Assembly: GCA_009695065.1 (NCBI GenBank)
Contig: SIBR01000008.1
Span: forward strand, 34,925 to 98,924
Direction: 5' to 3'
Origin: Opitutus sp.
GTDB lineage: Bacteria > Verrucomicrobiota > Verrucomicrobiae > Opitutales > Opitutaceae
DNA length: 64,000 nt
The notes below the pieces were generated by a model that did no database searches, was not told the origin of the DNA, and saw nothing but the letters and a program-made list of their open reading frames with translations. The stretch's first letter is position 1. Each line of letters begins with the position of its first letter. The position numbers were made by a program, and so were the translations under genes. Of this stretch, positions 18,830 to 27,041 are shown in pieces.

Positions 18830-19476
18830 TTACACCGTCTTTTTTAGTTCAATCAAGCCGACTTCCAACGCGTACCGCGTCAGACTCGCCAAGTCATGCA
18901 GGTTCAATTTGCGCTTCAAGCTTGTCCGGTGATTATCGACGGTTTTGACGCTGATACCGAGCTTAGCCGCGATTTCCTTGGTGCTGTGGCTCTCGGCCAC
19001 CAACTGCAAAATTTCGCGTTCGCGATCCGTCAGAAAATCAGGGATATTGCTCGACGCGGGATTCGCCACGACATTGCGCAAAAGCGCGGCCACGGCCGGG
19101 CCAAAGTAAGTGCCGCCGTTGGCTACGGTCTCCAGACCCTTCTTGAACTCGAACAGCCCCACCGTCTTTTCAACAAATCCGTGGGCGCCGGCCTCCAGCA
19201 TCTCGCGAACAAGCACGGGGTTCTCGTGGCCGGAAAATACCAGAACTCTCATCTGGGCGGCTTTTTGCTGACGCGGCGCAAGATATCGACGCCGTTCAAA
19301 CCTGGAAGCTTGGCGTCCAATACGCACACGTCGGGATTGGTTTCGAGGCAAAGGGTTATCGCACTCTGGCCATTCCCCGCCTCGCCAACGACCTGGTAAT
19401 TGGCGTCCAGTCGCAGGATCTCGACCAACATTTCGCGGATGGCGGTTTGGTCTTCGATGATGCAAAGGCGTTTCAT
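18830..19476 (-). pseudogene. NarL/LuxR-type response regulator with a one-base frameshift
   Basis: The receiver domain begins at ATG 19474-19476 ([17 protein letters not shown]), with the phosphoacceptor Asp in [11 protein letters not shown], and runs to RRVSKKPPR and a stop at 19249. At a run of five A's near 19260 the other frame continues the domain exactly ([22 protein letters not shown]...GFVEKT) and leads into a LuxR-type helix-turn-helix ([35 protein letters not shown]). One added A would fuse them. The sequence could alternatively use -1 slippage at AAAAAG, but the site is not a canonical heptamer. An IS4-type element ends 11 bases upstream of the start codon, cutting off the native promoter, which favours a dead gene. 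No partner kinase is near. Confidence 0.75.
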
Positions 19477-19487
19477 AGGACCGCGGC

Positions 19488-20768
19488 CACGGCTGTCCAG
19501 TTATGAGTAGTTCATCTCCAACTGGTTAGGAGTAGCAAGGTGACTGTCGCTTGTATGAATATTCATAAGAATTTAACACTGACCACTTGCAGAATCTCCC
19601 GGAGCGACTGCAGCAGGTTTTTGCGCTGCCTGGCGATCGCGACCAAGAGAAAGGCGGACAGGGCGGCCCAGAGCTGAACCCGCACCCCGTTCGGCGAGGT
19701 GCTGAAAAATCCGCGCAGTCGCAGGTGCTGTTTGAGCCAACGAAAGAAAAGTTCGATGGCCCAGCGGCGGCGATAGATCAGCGCGATGATCAGGGCATCG
19801 AGTGCGAATTGATTGGTGAGGAAAACCAGCGCCTGCCCGGTTTCGGGATCGAGATAGCGGATCCGCCGCAGCGGCTCGGGATAAGACGCACGGCCCTTGG
19901 TCGAGTTGAGTCGAATGGTTTGATCGCAGCGCAGGCCGGCCGTCTCGTTCACGGGACGCGAGGCCATGACATAGAAGGAGGTGTTGGTCTTGAGCCTGGT
20001 GACGAAGCACGCCCCCGCCGCATGCAACCGGTGCAATCGCGCGAAATCGAGATAGCCTCGGTCGATGACATAGTAGCTTCCCGGAGTTACCGGGATCTCG
20101 TCGAGCGACGCGATTTCGTGCCGATTGCCCTCGTAGATGCTAGCGAAAGCCGGAATGCCGGCGCGCAAATCGAGCAGCACGTTGAGCTTCACGGAAGCCA
20201 GCGTCTGCTTACACCTTGCCCACGGGAACAGCGCCATGCTCAGTTCGATGACGGTCGCATCCAAGGCGAACAGGTCCGCCTCCAATCCCAGTGCGGGCGG
20301 TGTCTCGGCATAGAGTCGTTGCGCCCGGCGCATCAGCCACCGCTGCCACGTCGGCAAAAACCCGCCAATCCCGATGCTCGTTCGCGTACGCCAGATTCGT
20401 GCGGGTCACGCGACCACGGATGCCCATCCGGTAGGCGAGCGCAGAGCGTGTTCGCAAGCAGGCTTCGATCCCGCGCAAGCTCTCGCGATACGTCAACTGA
20501 CCGAAGACCATCGCGGCAAAATGATCGTAGGCGCTCAACGCTCGCGACGCCCGGGGCATCGGAAATCGGGCCGCCGCCCGCGACAGCTCGTTGGCATCCA
20601 GTCCGGCAAGAATCTGAGCGAAGACCGTCGGAGAGAGGTTCATCTCCGGGCCAGAATGGTCCGGATCTCGGGTTTTGAAACCAAGTCGAAGACATCCCAA
20701 TCGGTGCGTTACTCATCTCCTGAACGTTGCTTACAAAATCAAATCAAGCCCTTAACTGGACAGCCGTG
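19488..20768. mobile_element. IS4-family insertion sequence with 16-bp terminal inverted repeats
   Basis: The element is bounded by perfect 16-base inverted repeats, CACGGCTGTCCAGTTA at 19488-19503 and its reverse complement at 20753-20768, giving 1,281 bp. It contains one disrupted transposase on the minus strand. No target-site duplication is visible: the flanks read ACCGCGGC on the left and ATCCGGGG on the right. The left end is 11 bases from the start of the response-regulator relic; the right end is 23 bases from tRNA-Lys. Confidence 0.8.
19563..20643 (-). pseudogene. IS4-family (DDE) transposase, frameshifted
   Basis: From ATG 20641-20643 the N-terminal part reads MNLSPTVFAQILAGLD...YDHFAAMVFGQLTYRESLRGIEACL, the conserved IS4-type N-domain. 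It shifts frame near 20340 (FADV joining QRWLMRRAQRLYAE) and continues as the DDE catalytic core: FALDATVIEL with the first Asp, YYVIDRGYLDF with the second, and YRRRWAIELFFRWLKQHL with the Y-R-x-R-W-x-I-E glutamate motif. It ends at TGA 19563-19565. All three catalytic acids survive but on two frames, so the copy should be inactive unless the shift is an assembly error. Confidence 0.85.
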
Positions 20769-20791
20769 ATCCGGGGATAATCATATTTGGG

Positions 20792-20866
20792 TGGTGGGTC
20801 GACTGGGATTCGAACCCAGAACCAACGACTTAAAAGGACGCTGCTCTACCATTGAGCTATCGACCC
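20792..20866 (-). tRNA. tRNA-Lys (anticodon UUU)
   Basis: Read on the minus strand, the sequence folds into a normal cloverleaf: acceptor GGGTCGA paired with TCGACCC, D-arm AGCTCAATGGTAGAGC, anticodon loop CTTTTAA with anticodon UUU, TΨC arm CTGGGTTCGAATCCCAG, and an encoded ACCA end. Lysine is assigned from the anticodon. Confidence 0.96.
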
Positions 20867-21039
20867 CCGTTCCCAAAAGGGGGTGAAAATGGGTTTTTGC
20901 ATCGCAGGTTTGCAAGGAATTTCTCCCCCGGCCAAGATGCGGCGCATTGACCGCGATGAAATGGCGTCCTATGCAGCCAGTTCCATCTAAGATCTTGGGA
21001 ACAATTCAAAAATATACCCATCAAAGCGAGGCAGAACGT

Positions 21040-21642
21040 ATGACTGCCAAAGCTCAAGAAGTTGTCCTTGATCGGCTCTTGGTCGATCGTTTCAAGAGCG
21101 GCGATCAGGCAGCGTTTAACGAAATGGTCACCCGTTATTGGGACCGGATTTACTCCATGGTGCATCAGTTGCTGCGCAACCAGCAGGATGCAGAGGAGGT
21201 GACTCAGGATGCCTTTATCCGCGCTCATCGCGGGCTCGCAAATTTCCGCGGCGAGTCTGCGTTTTCGACCTGGCTCTATCAGATCGCCACCAACCTGGCG
21301 CGGAACCGCTACTGGTATTGGTGGCGACGCAAACGCGACAAGACCGTTTCCTTCGACGCCCCCGTGAGTGGCGACAACGACATGACACTGGCGGACGTGA
21401 TTCCCGCCGAAGTCGAATCGCCGGACGATATTACCGTGACCCAGGAGTTCGTCACTCGGATTGGAAAAGGAATGGAACGCCTCAGCTCAAAACACCGCGA
21501 GATTCTCGTCTTGCGCAACATAAAGAACCTGTCCTACGAAGAAATCGCCGCAATTCTGGGCATATCCGTGGGAACCGTAAAAAGCCGAATTGCCCGCGCC
21601 CGCGAGAGCCTGCGCAGCAAACTCGGCGAGGACTTCAAATGA
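21040..21642 (+). CDS. ECF-type RNA polymerase sigma factor
   Basis: This 200-residue sigma-70 family protein has region 2 (RYWDRIYSMVHQLLRNQQDAEEVTQDAFIRAHRGL...FSTWLYQIATNLARN) and region 4 (LSYEEIAAILGISVGTVKSRIARARESL), without regions 1 and 3. The linker is Trp- and Tyr-rich (RYWYWWRRKR). ECF factors direct polymerase to stress or envelope promoters. ATG 21040-21042 is chosen because it starts the family-like part; in-frame upstream starts reach back to 20947. It overlaps the next gene (ATGA), whose product is its likely antagonist. Confidence 0.92.
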   Translation: MTAKAQEVVLDRLLVDRFKSGDQAAFNEMVTRYWDRIYSMVHQLLRNQQDAEEVTQDAFIRAHRGLANFRGESAFSTWLYQIATNLARNRYWYWWRRKRDKTVSFDAPVSGDNDMTLADVIPAEVESPDDITVTQEFVTRIGKGMERLSSKHREILVLRNIKNLSYEEIAAILGISVGTVKSRIARARESLRSKLGEDFK

Positions 21643-22352
21643 AAGATTCGGAGTTTATCGAACTGCTCAATCTCTATCTCGACCACGAGATTTCCGCCGC
21701 GGATGCAACGCGGCTCGAAGCCGAGGTATCAGGCAATCCGGCGCGGCGCCGCATTTATCAGGAGTATTGCCGCATACAAAAGGGCTGCAAAGTTCTCGCA
21801 CTGGACTCGACGAGCGAGTCCGGTGGAGTCGAAGACCGTAAGCTTGTAGCGTTCGGTCCCGTGCGTACGTCGACATCGCGCCGCGGGGTATTTTATGCCG
21901 CGAGTGCGCTCGCCGCTGCGGCGGCTTGTTTCAGCCTGATCTTCGGCAGCCGAAGTCGCGTAGAGCCGGCCTCATCCGCGCCGACGATCGCGGTCCGTGG
22001 CACGCCGGCTCTGCAAATCGCAATCAGTCCCGATCGCGCAGACCAACCAGCGATCGCCCGGATGGCCACGATGCCGAAGCCCCGTGATGGCCTCCAGGCT
22101 ACTCTCGCGAATCATCTTTCGCTGCGAGGCAAGGCCACCGGAACGGTGGAGTCCTCGTTTGTCGCGGGAGACAACAGCGCGGCTCAATTCGACTGGATGC
22201 GAACGTTGAATCTTCCGCCGGTTCAGCGCGTGTCCGCGGAGCAGCTTCGGTTCGAGGCTCATTCGACGCCACAACCGGAGAATCGCACCTATAGCAGCGG
22301 CCAGCCTTTGCAGGATAGCGTGGAGATGTCCGCCTTTCGATTTCAGCGCTGA
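21639..22352 (+). CDS. Putative membrane anti-sigma factor
   Basis: This 237-residue protein starts inside the stop codon of the sigma gene (ATGA overlap), the usual layout for a cognate anti-sigma factor. The first 70 residues have the anti-sigma-like LLNLYLDHEISAADATRLEAEV...C..C pattern but not a strict zinc-anti-sigma H-x3-C-x2-C. A single hydrophobic helix near residues 87-105 (FYAASALAAAAACFSLIFG) leads to a Pro/Ser-rich outer domain of about 130 residues with no recognised fold. The role as inhibitor is inferred from position and topology. Confidence 0.75.
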   Translation: MKDSEFIELLNLYLDHEISAADATRLEAEVSGNPARRRIYQEYCRIQKGCKVLALDSTSESGGVEDRKLVAFGPVRTSTSRRGVFYAASALAAAAACFSLIFGSRSRVEPASSAPTIAVRGTPALQIAISPDRADQPAIARMATMPKPRDGLQATLANHLSLRGKATGTVESSFVAGDNSAAQFDWMRTLNLPPVQRVSAEQLRFEAHSTPQPENRTYSSGQPLQDSVEMSAFRFQR

Positions 22353-22367
22353 AAAGCGGGGCCGCAA

Positions 22368-23369
22368 CTATTCGGCCGGCGAAACGGGGAGCCGTCGGGT
22401 GAGGAGCTGCGAACTCAACCCCGGCAGTCTTTCGGAAAACTCATCGCTCTCTCCGGCTTGGCGCAAGGCGCGTTGCACCATTCCCATTTTGGCGTCTAGG
22501 TTGTCGATCATGGATACGAAGACGGCCTCGGGGCTCGCGGCATAGACGGCCGCGCCCCATTCGGGCTCGCCTTGATGGGAGAGGATGATGTGCTCGAGGC
22601 GTTCCAGTCGTTCGGTGTCGAGCCGGCCCCGAATCGCGGCCTTCCGGGCCAGTTGGTAGCCGAGAACGACGTGTCCTTGAAGGATACCCCGCCGGCTGCG
22701 CTTGGTGGCGAGCGTGCCTTCGTATTCGATCGCCTTGCCCGTGTCGTGGAGCAGCACCCCGGCCATGGCGAGATCCGCATCCACTTCGGGATAGAGCGGA
22801 AGCAATGCCTTGCAGGCGCGGGCCATGTGCAAGGTATGCTCAAGCAAGCCGTGGCGATAGGCGTGGTGCATAGCGACAGCCGCCGGCGACCAACGAAACG
22901 TCTCACCAATTTCGTCGAAGACACCACGAACCGTCGCACGCAGTTCCACGTGGGCGATGGCGTCGATGAACGCATTGAATTCCATCCACATGCCGGCGGC
23001 GTCCTCGGGCGCCGTCTCGACCAGGTTATCGAGCAAGCCGGGTGAGCCGAGCTCGGCTTCCGCCAGGGCGACTGCCTTTGCGAGACGGGGTGAGAGACGC
23101 CCCTGATAGAATTCGACCTTACCCTCAATCCGCACCACCGCGCCTTCGCCGGCAGCCTTCAACGGCTCGAAGACCGGGCTGTCGTTGAAGACGGTGCAAT
23201 TGAACGACCCCGTTCGATCACCGAATTCGAGGCTGAAAAAGGAGTTGCCGTTCGAAGCGGTCTTGGCCGCCAGCTTTTTTATGACCAGCAGGCTGGCGAA
23301 CGGACGGCCGTTGGCGCTGGCGTCCAACGCCTTGAGGTCGCGGACAATGAGAAGAGTTTCTTCAGCCAT
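22368..23369 (-). CDS. YhaM-like 3'-5' exoribonuclease (OB fold + HD domain)
   Basis: This 333-residue protein has an N-terminal OB-type nucleic-acid-binding domain (LLVIKKLAAKTASNGNSFFSL...VRIEGKVEFYQGRL) and a C-terminal HD phosphohydrolase domain (HHAYRHGLLEHTLHMARACKAL, then MAGVLLHDTGK and HIILSHQG). This order is that of Bacillus YhaM, a 3'-5' exonuclease on RNA and single-stranded DNA. Its ATG overlaps the stop of the isochorismatase gene by 8 bases. It is last in a three-gene overlapping operon. Cytoplasmic. Confidence 0.85.
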   Translation of the reverse strand: MAEETLLIVRDLKALDASANGRPFASLLVIKKLAAKTASNGNSFFSLEFGDRTGSFNCTVFNDSPVFEPLKAAGEGAVVRIEGKVEFYQGRLSPRLAKAVALAEAELGSPGLLDNLVETAPEDAAGMWMEFNAFIDAIAHVELRATVRGVFDEIGETFRWSPAAVAMHHAYRHGLLEHTLHMARACKALLPLYPEVDADLAMAGVLLHDTGKAIEYEGTLATKRSRRGILQGHVVLGYQLARKAAIRGRLDTERLERLEHIILSHQGEPEWGAAVYAASPEAVFVSMIDNLDAKMGMVQRALRQAGESDEFSERLPGLSSQLLTRRLPVSPAE

Positions 23370-23976
23370 GCGATTTGACGAGCTGTGTATACGGTTTGAA
23401 GAACGGGTGGGTTACGTCGTGCAAAAGCGAATAAAAAACTGTCTCCGTCGGCAGGATATGCGCACCCGAGCGGGCCAGCGCAGCAAGGCAGACCTGGGCA
23501 TCGTCGGTCCGGCGCGCTCCCACGGCGTCGCTCAAAATCGTCACTTGCAACCCCGCGGCAATCGCGGCAATCGCAGTTTGATAAACACAAACCGGCGTTT
23601 CAATTCCGCAAATCAACAGGTGTTCGGCCCGATGACGCCCCGTGATCGCTTCACGGATCTCGGAATTCGCGAGGGCGGAGAAGCTCTTCTTGCCGAGCGC
23701 GGGCGCGTGCGGAGCGAGCGCGGTCAGTTCAGCGGCTGTCGCACCCAGCTTATCGGGCACCTGTTCGGTGAAAATAATCGGCAAACCGAGGCCGCGTGTC
23801 GCGGCAATGGCCAACGTGCAACGCCGCTGTACCCGGACACCGTCCGCCACGATCCGGATAAACATCGGCTGCATGTCGATGCAGACAAGCATGGCCCCAC
23901 CGATGGTGATCGGCTCTTCGGGCGCCGGCGCCAGGGAGGGCGAATACACCGGCTGCGGTGGCGAGGGATTGCTCAT
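23362..23976 (-). CDS. Isochorismatase-family cysteine hydrolase
   Basis: This 204-residue protein fits the isochorismatase-like fold with a candidate catalytic triad Asp34 (VCIDMQPMF), Lys96/97 (ALGKKSFS) and Cys130 (GIETPVCVYQTA). Members hydrolyse amides such as nicotinamide or ureidoacrylate, or the isochorismate ether bond; the substrate here is unknown. The ATG at 23974-23976 overlaps the stop of the metallophosphoesterase, and the 3' end overlaps the YhaM-like gene, so all three should be translated together. Cytoplasmic. Confidence 0.85.
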   Translation of the reverse strand: MSNPSPPQPVYSPSLAPAPEEPITIGGAMLVCIDMQPMFIRIVADGVRVQRRCTLAIAATRGLGLPIIFTEQVPDKLGATAAELTALAPHAPALGKKSFSALANSEIREAITGRHRAEHLLICGIETPVCVYQTAIAAIAAGLQVTILSDAVGARRTDDAQVCLAALARSGAHILPTETVFYSLLHDVTHPFFKPYTQLVKSHG

Positions 23977-24632
23977 GGCCAGTAACGTTGCCGCGCTTTG
24001 ACTTGGAGAAAACGTTTTTCGGGCAGTTCGAAAGCGGTGAGGAAACCACCCTGGGCGCAACCAGTATCGATGCCGAGCGACCACTTGAGTTTGTAGACTT
24101 CGGGTCTCGGCGTGTGGCCATAAACGACGAACGGTGGACCGCTCCAGAGGTCGGCCCAAGGTGGAGCGTCCGGCTGGTCGGCGCGCCGCCCGGGCCGGCC
24201 ATCGCGATCGATCACCTGAATGCGAGTCACGATTTCGGCCGGTTGCCTTTGCCAAGCCTCGGTCGGTAAAAAACCGCCGTGGACAAAGACCGTGTTGAGT
24301 TCCGGTTCTTCGAACGTCAGCGGCATGGCCTCCAAGAAGGTCCAGTCTTCGGGCCGAAGCTTTTGAAAGGTCTCAAGGTCGGTCTCCTTGACGTATTTTC
24401 TTTCGCCCGACCGCCGGTATTTCAACAGGCGCAACTCGTGGTTGCCGAGAAGCGCGATCGCCCGGTGGGCGCGGGCGAGCTCGAGCACCTTGCCGCTGTC
24501 CGGGCCACGATTGACGAGATCGCCGAGCAGAATCAGGCGGTCGTCTGCGGTCAGCGCGAGCCGGGCGAGCAGCTCGGCGAATTCGAGATGGCAACCGTGA
24601 ATGTCGCCGATGGCGATAAGTCTCCCGTTCAT
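23973..24632 (-). CDS. Calcineurin-like metallophosphoesterase
   Basis: This 219-residue protein shows the five phosphoesterase motifs: IGDIHGC at residues 8-14, LLGDLVNRGPDS, LLGNHELRLL, FVHGGFLP and VYGHTPRPEVYK. It resembles serine/threonine phosphatase-like and ApaH-like enzymes, so the substrate could be a phosphoprotein or a dinucleoside polyphosphate. ATG 24630-24632 starts the conserved strand. It is first in the operon with the isochorismatase and YhaM-like genes and is divergent from the hypothetical gene at 24685, with 52 bases between the starts. Confidence 0.88.
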   Translation of the reverse strand: MNGRLIAIGDIHGCHLEFAELLARLALTADDRLILLGDLVNRGPDSGKVLELARAHRAIALLGNHELRLLKYRRSGERKYVKETDLETFQKLRPEDWTFLEAMPLTFEEPELNTVFVHGGFLPTEAWQRQPAEIVTRIQVIDRDGRPGRRADQPDAPPWADLWSGPPFVVYGHTPRPEVYKLKWSLGIDTGCAQGGFLTAFELPEKRFLQVKARQRYWP

Positions 24633-24684
24633 GCGACGGGAAAGTGCTAGCGTCCGCGGAGTACGGGAGTAAACAAGAAAGCCT

Positions 24685-25227
24685 ATGGAGATGCACCTGC
24701 AACCGCTCGCCAACACCTGTTGTGTTTCCGGTGCGGCCTTTGCCGACGGCGAACGCGTCGCAAGTTACCTCGTCCGCACCGCCTCGCTCGAAATCGTGCG
24801 CTGCGACGTGCTGGAGACGCACGCGGCGGGGTTTTCGCCGGAGGGCTTTGTGGCTTGCCGCTGGGTCCATGGCTTCAAGCCGCGGAGCGCCGGGGAGAAT
24901 CCGGATCGCACGTTGAAGCTCACGGCCGAGAATCTTTTTTTCGCGCTGGCCGATCCGACAACGGAGCCGTCCGTCGAAAACACCCGTTTGGTGCAATTTC
25001 TCGCCTTGATGCTGGAGCGAAAAAAAATCCTGCGCCCCAAGGGCCGCAGCACCGATGGAGAACGCAACCTTTTTGAGCACGCGAAAACCCACCAGATGTT
25101 CGAGGTGCCGGCGGGCGACTTGAATCCGGAGTTTTTCATCGCGGTGCAGGAGCAGTTAAGCGTGCTCGTCGGGGCACCGAAGCCGAAAGCCGCCCCGGTG
25201 GCACCCTTGCCGGTGCCCCTCGCGTAA
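24685..25227 (+). CDS. Conserved-looking hypothetical protein
   Basis: The 180-residue product is not recognised. It is soluble, with no signal or membrane helix. Two cysteines occur early (NTCCVSG) and a third in EIVRCDVLE. The centre reads EPSVENTRLVQFLALMLERKKILRPKGRS and is followed by a helical, charged part that could bind nucleic acid, ending in a Pro/Ala-rich tail. It has normal codon use, a good ATG, and shares a short divergent spacer with the phosphoesterase operon. A role in the same process is possible but unproved. Confidence 0.65.
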   Translation: MEMHLQPLANTCCVSGAAFADGERVASYLVRTASLEIVRCDVLETHAAGFSPEGFVACRWVHGFKPRSAGENPDRTLKLTAENLFFALADPTTEPSVENTRLVQFLALMLERKKILRPKGRSTDGERNLFEHAKTHQMFEVPAGDLNPEFFIAVQEQLSVLVGAPKPKAAPVAPLPVPLA

Positions 25228-25259
25228 CCGTAACGCCGGCGACGAAAACACGGAAGTGG

Positions 25260-25987
25260 AGGAGAGTGCACTTGAAAAGTCGCACCGCGTCGTAGCGCCG
25301 GCCGCCCGATCAGCCGCCAGCTGACATTCTCCAGATAGGGTAACAGTCGCGCTAGCGTCGTGTCCGCCAGACCGGAGTAGGCCTCCGCATAGTCCGGCGC
25401 CACCTTGATAGCCTCCTCTTAGGTGGCCTGCGACTCCGTCAACGCCTCGTCGCTGCGCTTCAGCCATAGATACCGGCCCTTCTGCACCAGGCCGTAGGCC
25501 ACCGGATCGACCGTGCGGGTGGCGCGCGCCGCCGACCCGAGTTTGAGCTGCAGCTTCTTCCCGCGCCCGCAAAACGCCTCACCGGCCTCACCACCGGCGA
25601 GCCGGGTCCATTGCACTGTCTTGAACTCCGCCGGCACGAGTGCATCCGCGTCGCGGGTCGTATCGATCACCACGGGTAAAAGAAAAGGCGTGCCGTCCGC
25701 CATCGCATGCGTGCGCTGGGCCGCGAGCTTCCATGCGATGCGGAAATACCCTTCCCGCCGCGCCTGCGTCGCCGCGGACACCACGGGCACGAACAACGCG
25801 CACGAGGCGATCTGCCCGCGTATCTTCGCATCCCACGCATCGCCGCCGACGAGTTCGCTCTGGTCGAACCATACCTCGACGCCGGCGGCGCGCAACGCGT
25901 CGTAAATGCGCTTCGCCGCCACCGCGTCTTGGGCCGCGTAGCTCAGGAAAACGGCACGATTGGCAGAAGCTGGCGGCCGTCCGACAT
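25260..25987 (-). pseudogene. TIR-domain protein with TPR-like tail, decayed
   Basis: ATG 25985-25987 gives MSDGR and then a one-base slip in a C-rich stretch; the following frame reads ASANRAVFLSYAAQDAVAAKRIYDAL and the rest of a TIR domain with WFDQSELVGGDAWDAKI, FVPVVS and the RIAWKLAAQRTHAMADG segment. After a linker a TPR-like repeat begins (PVAYGLVQKGRYLW), meets TAA at 25419-25421, resumes in frame as EEAIKVAPDYAEAYSGLADTTLARL, and breaks down within about 40 codons. Opitutaceae carry many TIR-TPR proteins; bacterial TIR domains can be NAD+ hydrolases or adaptors in defence. The residues for NADase activity cannot be judged in a broken copy. Confidence 0.7.
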
Positions 25988-26248
25988 GTGTCAGTGGGTC
26001 GCAAACAAGTGCCGTGCCGGCTACGGCCTAACGAGGCAAAAGCAAGAATACCCCAGATGCCCTTAGTCGGCGGCGGAGGTGAATCTTCTGTTTCCAAAGC
26101 CAAGGATTGGGGAACGCCGGTTAACGCCCGGCCGGTAGTTTTTCGAGGTGCCGTAACCGATGGCCAAAGGCGAGAAGAGGTAACTTGTGGCCCTCATCAG
26201 AAAACGGCATGGAGAATCCGGCGTTTATCTGTCTTCTGAGGATTCTTC

Positions 26249-26923
26249 ATGGCCGAGATTTTCCCGATTGCCCTTTTGCGCACGCCGTTCGCCGAAAAAT
26301 TCGGTGTCCCGCGTCAGAGCGGGCTCGTGCCGGAAGCGGAGGGCCGGGTGGAATTTCTCCCCGAGTTCTTCGCGCCTGAGTTTACCCGGGGATTGGAGGC
26401 GTTTTCGCACCTCTGGCTAATCACGGGATTTCACAAGAATCCCGCCTGGTCCGGCAGTGCCACGGTTCGACCGCCGCGGCTCGGGGGCAACAAACGCGTG
26501 GGCGTCTTCGCGTCGCGGGCGCCCCACCGTCCCAATGGTCTCGGCTTGTCCCTCGTGCGGTTGCTCGGTTGCGAACCGGGCTTGGTGCGCGTGGCGGGAA
26601 TCGATGCGGTGGATGGCACGCCGGTTTACGATCTCAAGCCCTACCTTCCGTGGTGCGAAGCGCAGCCTGACGCGCGCGCCGACTGGGCCCAACTTGCTCC
26701 CTTCGCCTGTGCGCCCGAGGCGATCGTGATTCCGGTGGCATTCGCCGAAAAGCTCGGCGACGTCACCACCGCGCTGGTGCGCCAGATTCTCCGGCTCGAT
26801 CTTCAGCCGGCGTATCACGATGAAACGAATCGCACCTACGGAATGACCATCTCCGGCTGGAACATCCGGTGGCGGGCCGGCCCGGACGAAACGCTGGAAG
26901 TCTGCGCCGTCGACCGGGTGTAG
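26249..26923 (+). CDS. trmO: tRNA m6t6A37 methyltransferase TrmO
   Basis: This 224-residue protein belongs to the TrmO/TsaA (YaeB) family, which uses S-adenosylmethionine to methylate N6 of t6A37 in certain ANU/ACY-decoding tRNAs. Visible family blocks are IALLRTPFAEKFGVPRQSGL, the FSHLWLITGFH segment, VGVFASRAPHRPNGLGLSLV, and VYDLKPYLPWCE. The length matches the two-domain form. ATG 26249 begins the first conserved strand. It stands alone and ends in TAG. Confidence 0.92.
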   Translation: MAEIFPIALLRTPFAEKFGVPRQSGLVPEAEGRVEFLPEFFAPEFTRGLEAFSHLWLITGFHKNPAWSGSATVRPPRLGGNKRVGVFASRAPHRPNGLGLSLVRLLGCEPGLVRVAGIDAVDGTPVYDLKPYLPWCEAQPDARADWAQLAPFACAPEAIVIPVAFAEKLGDVTTALVRQILRLDLQPAYHDETNRTYGMTISGWNIRWRAGPDETLEVCAVDRV

Positions 26924-27041
26924 GCCGCGGGGAGCACCGGGCATTTTGTGATTGCGGTGGTCAACGAGTGGCTCCGACTTTCCCTCGTTCGGCTCCGTGC
27001 GACCGAGCCTTACCCCTCTTCCGGTCTCTGACGAACAACCC

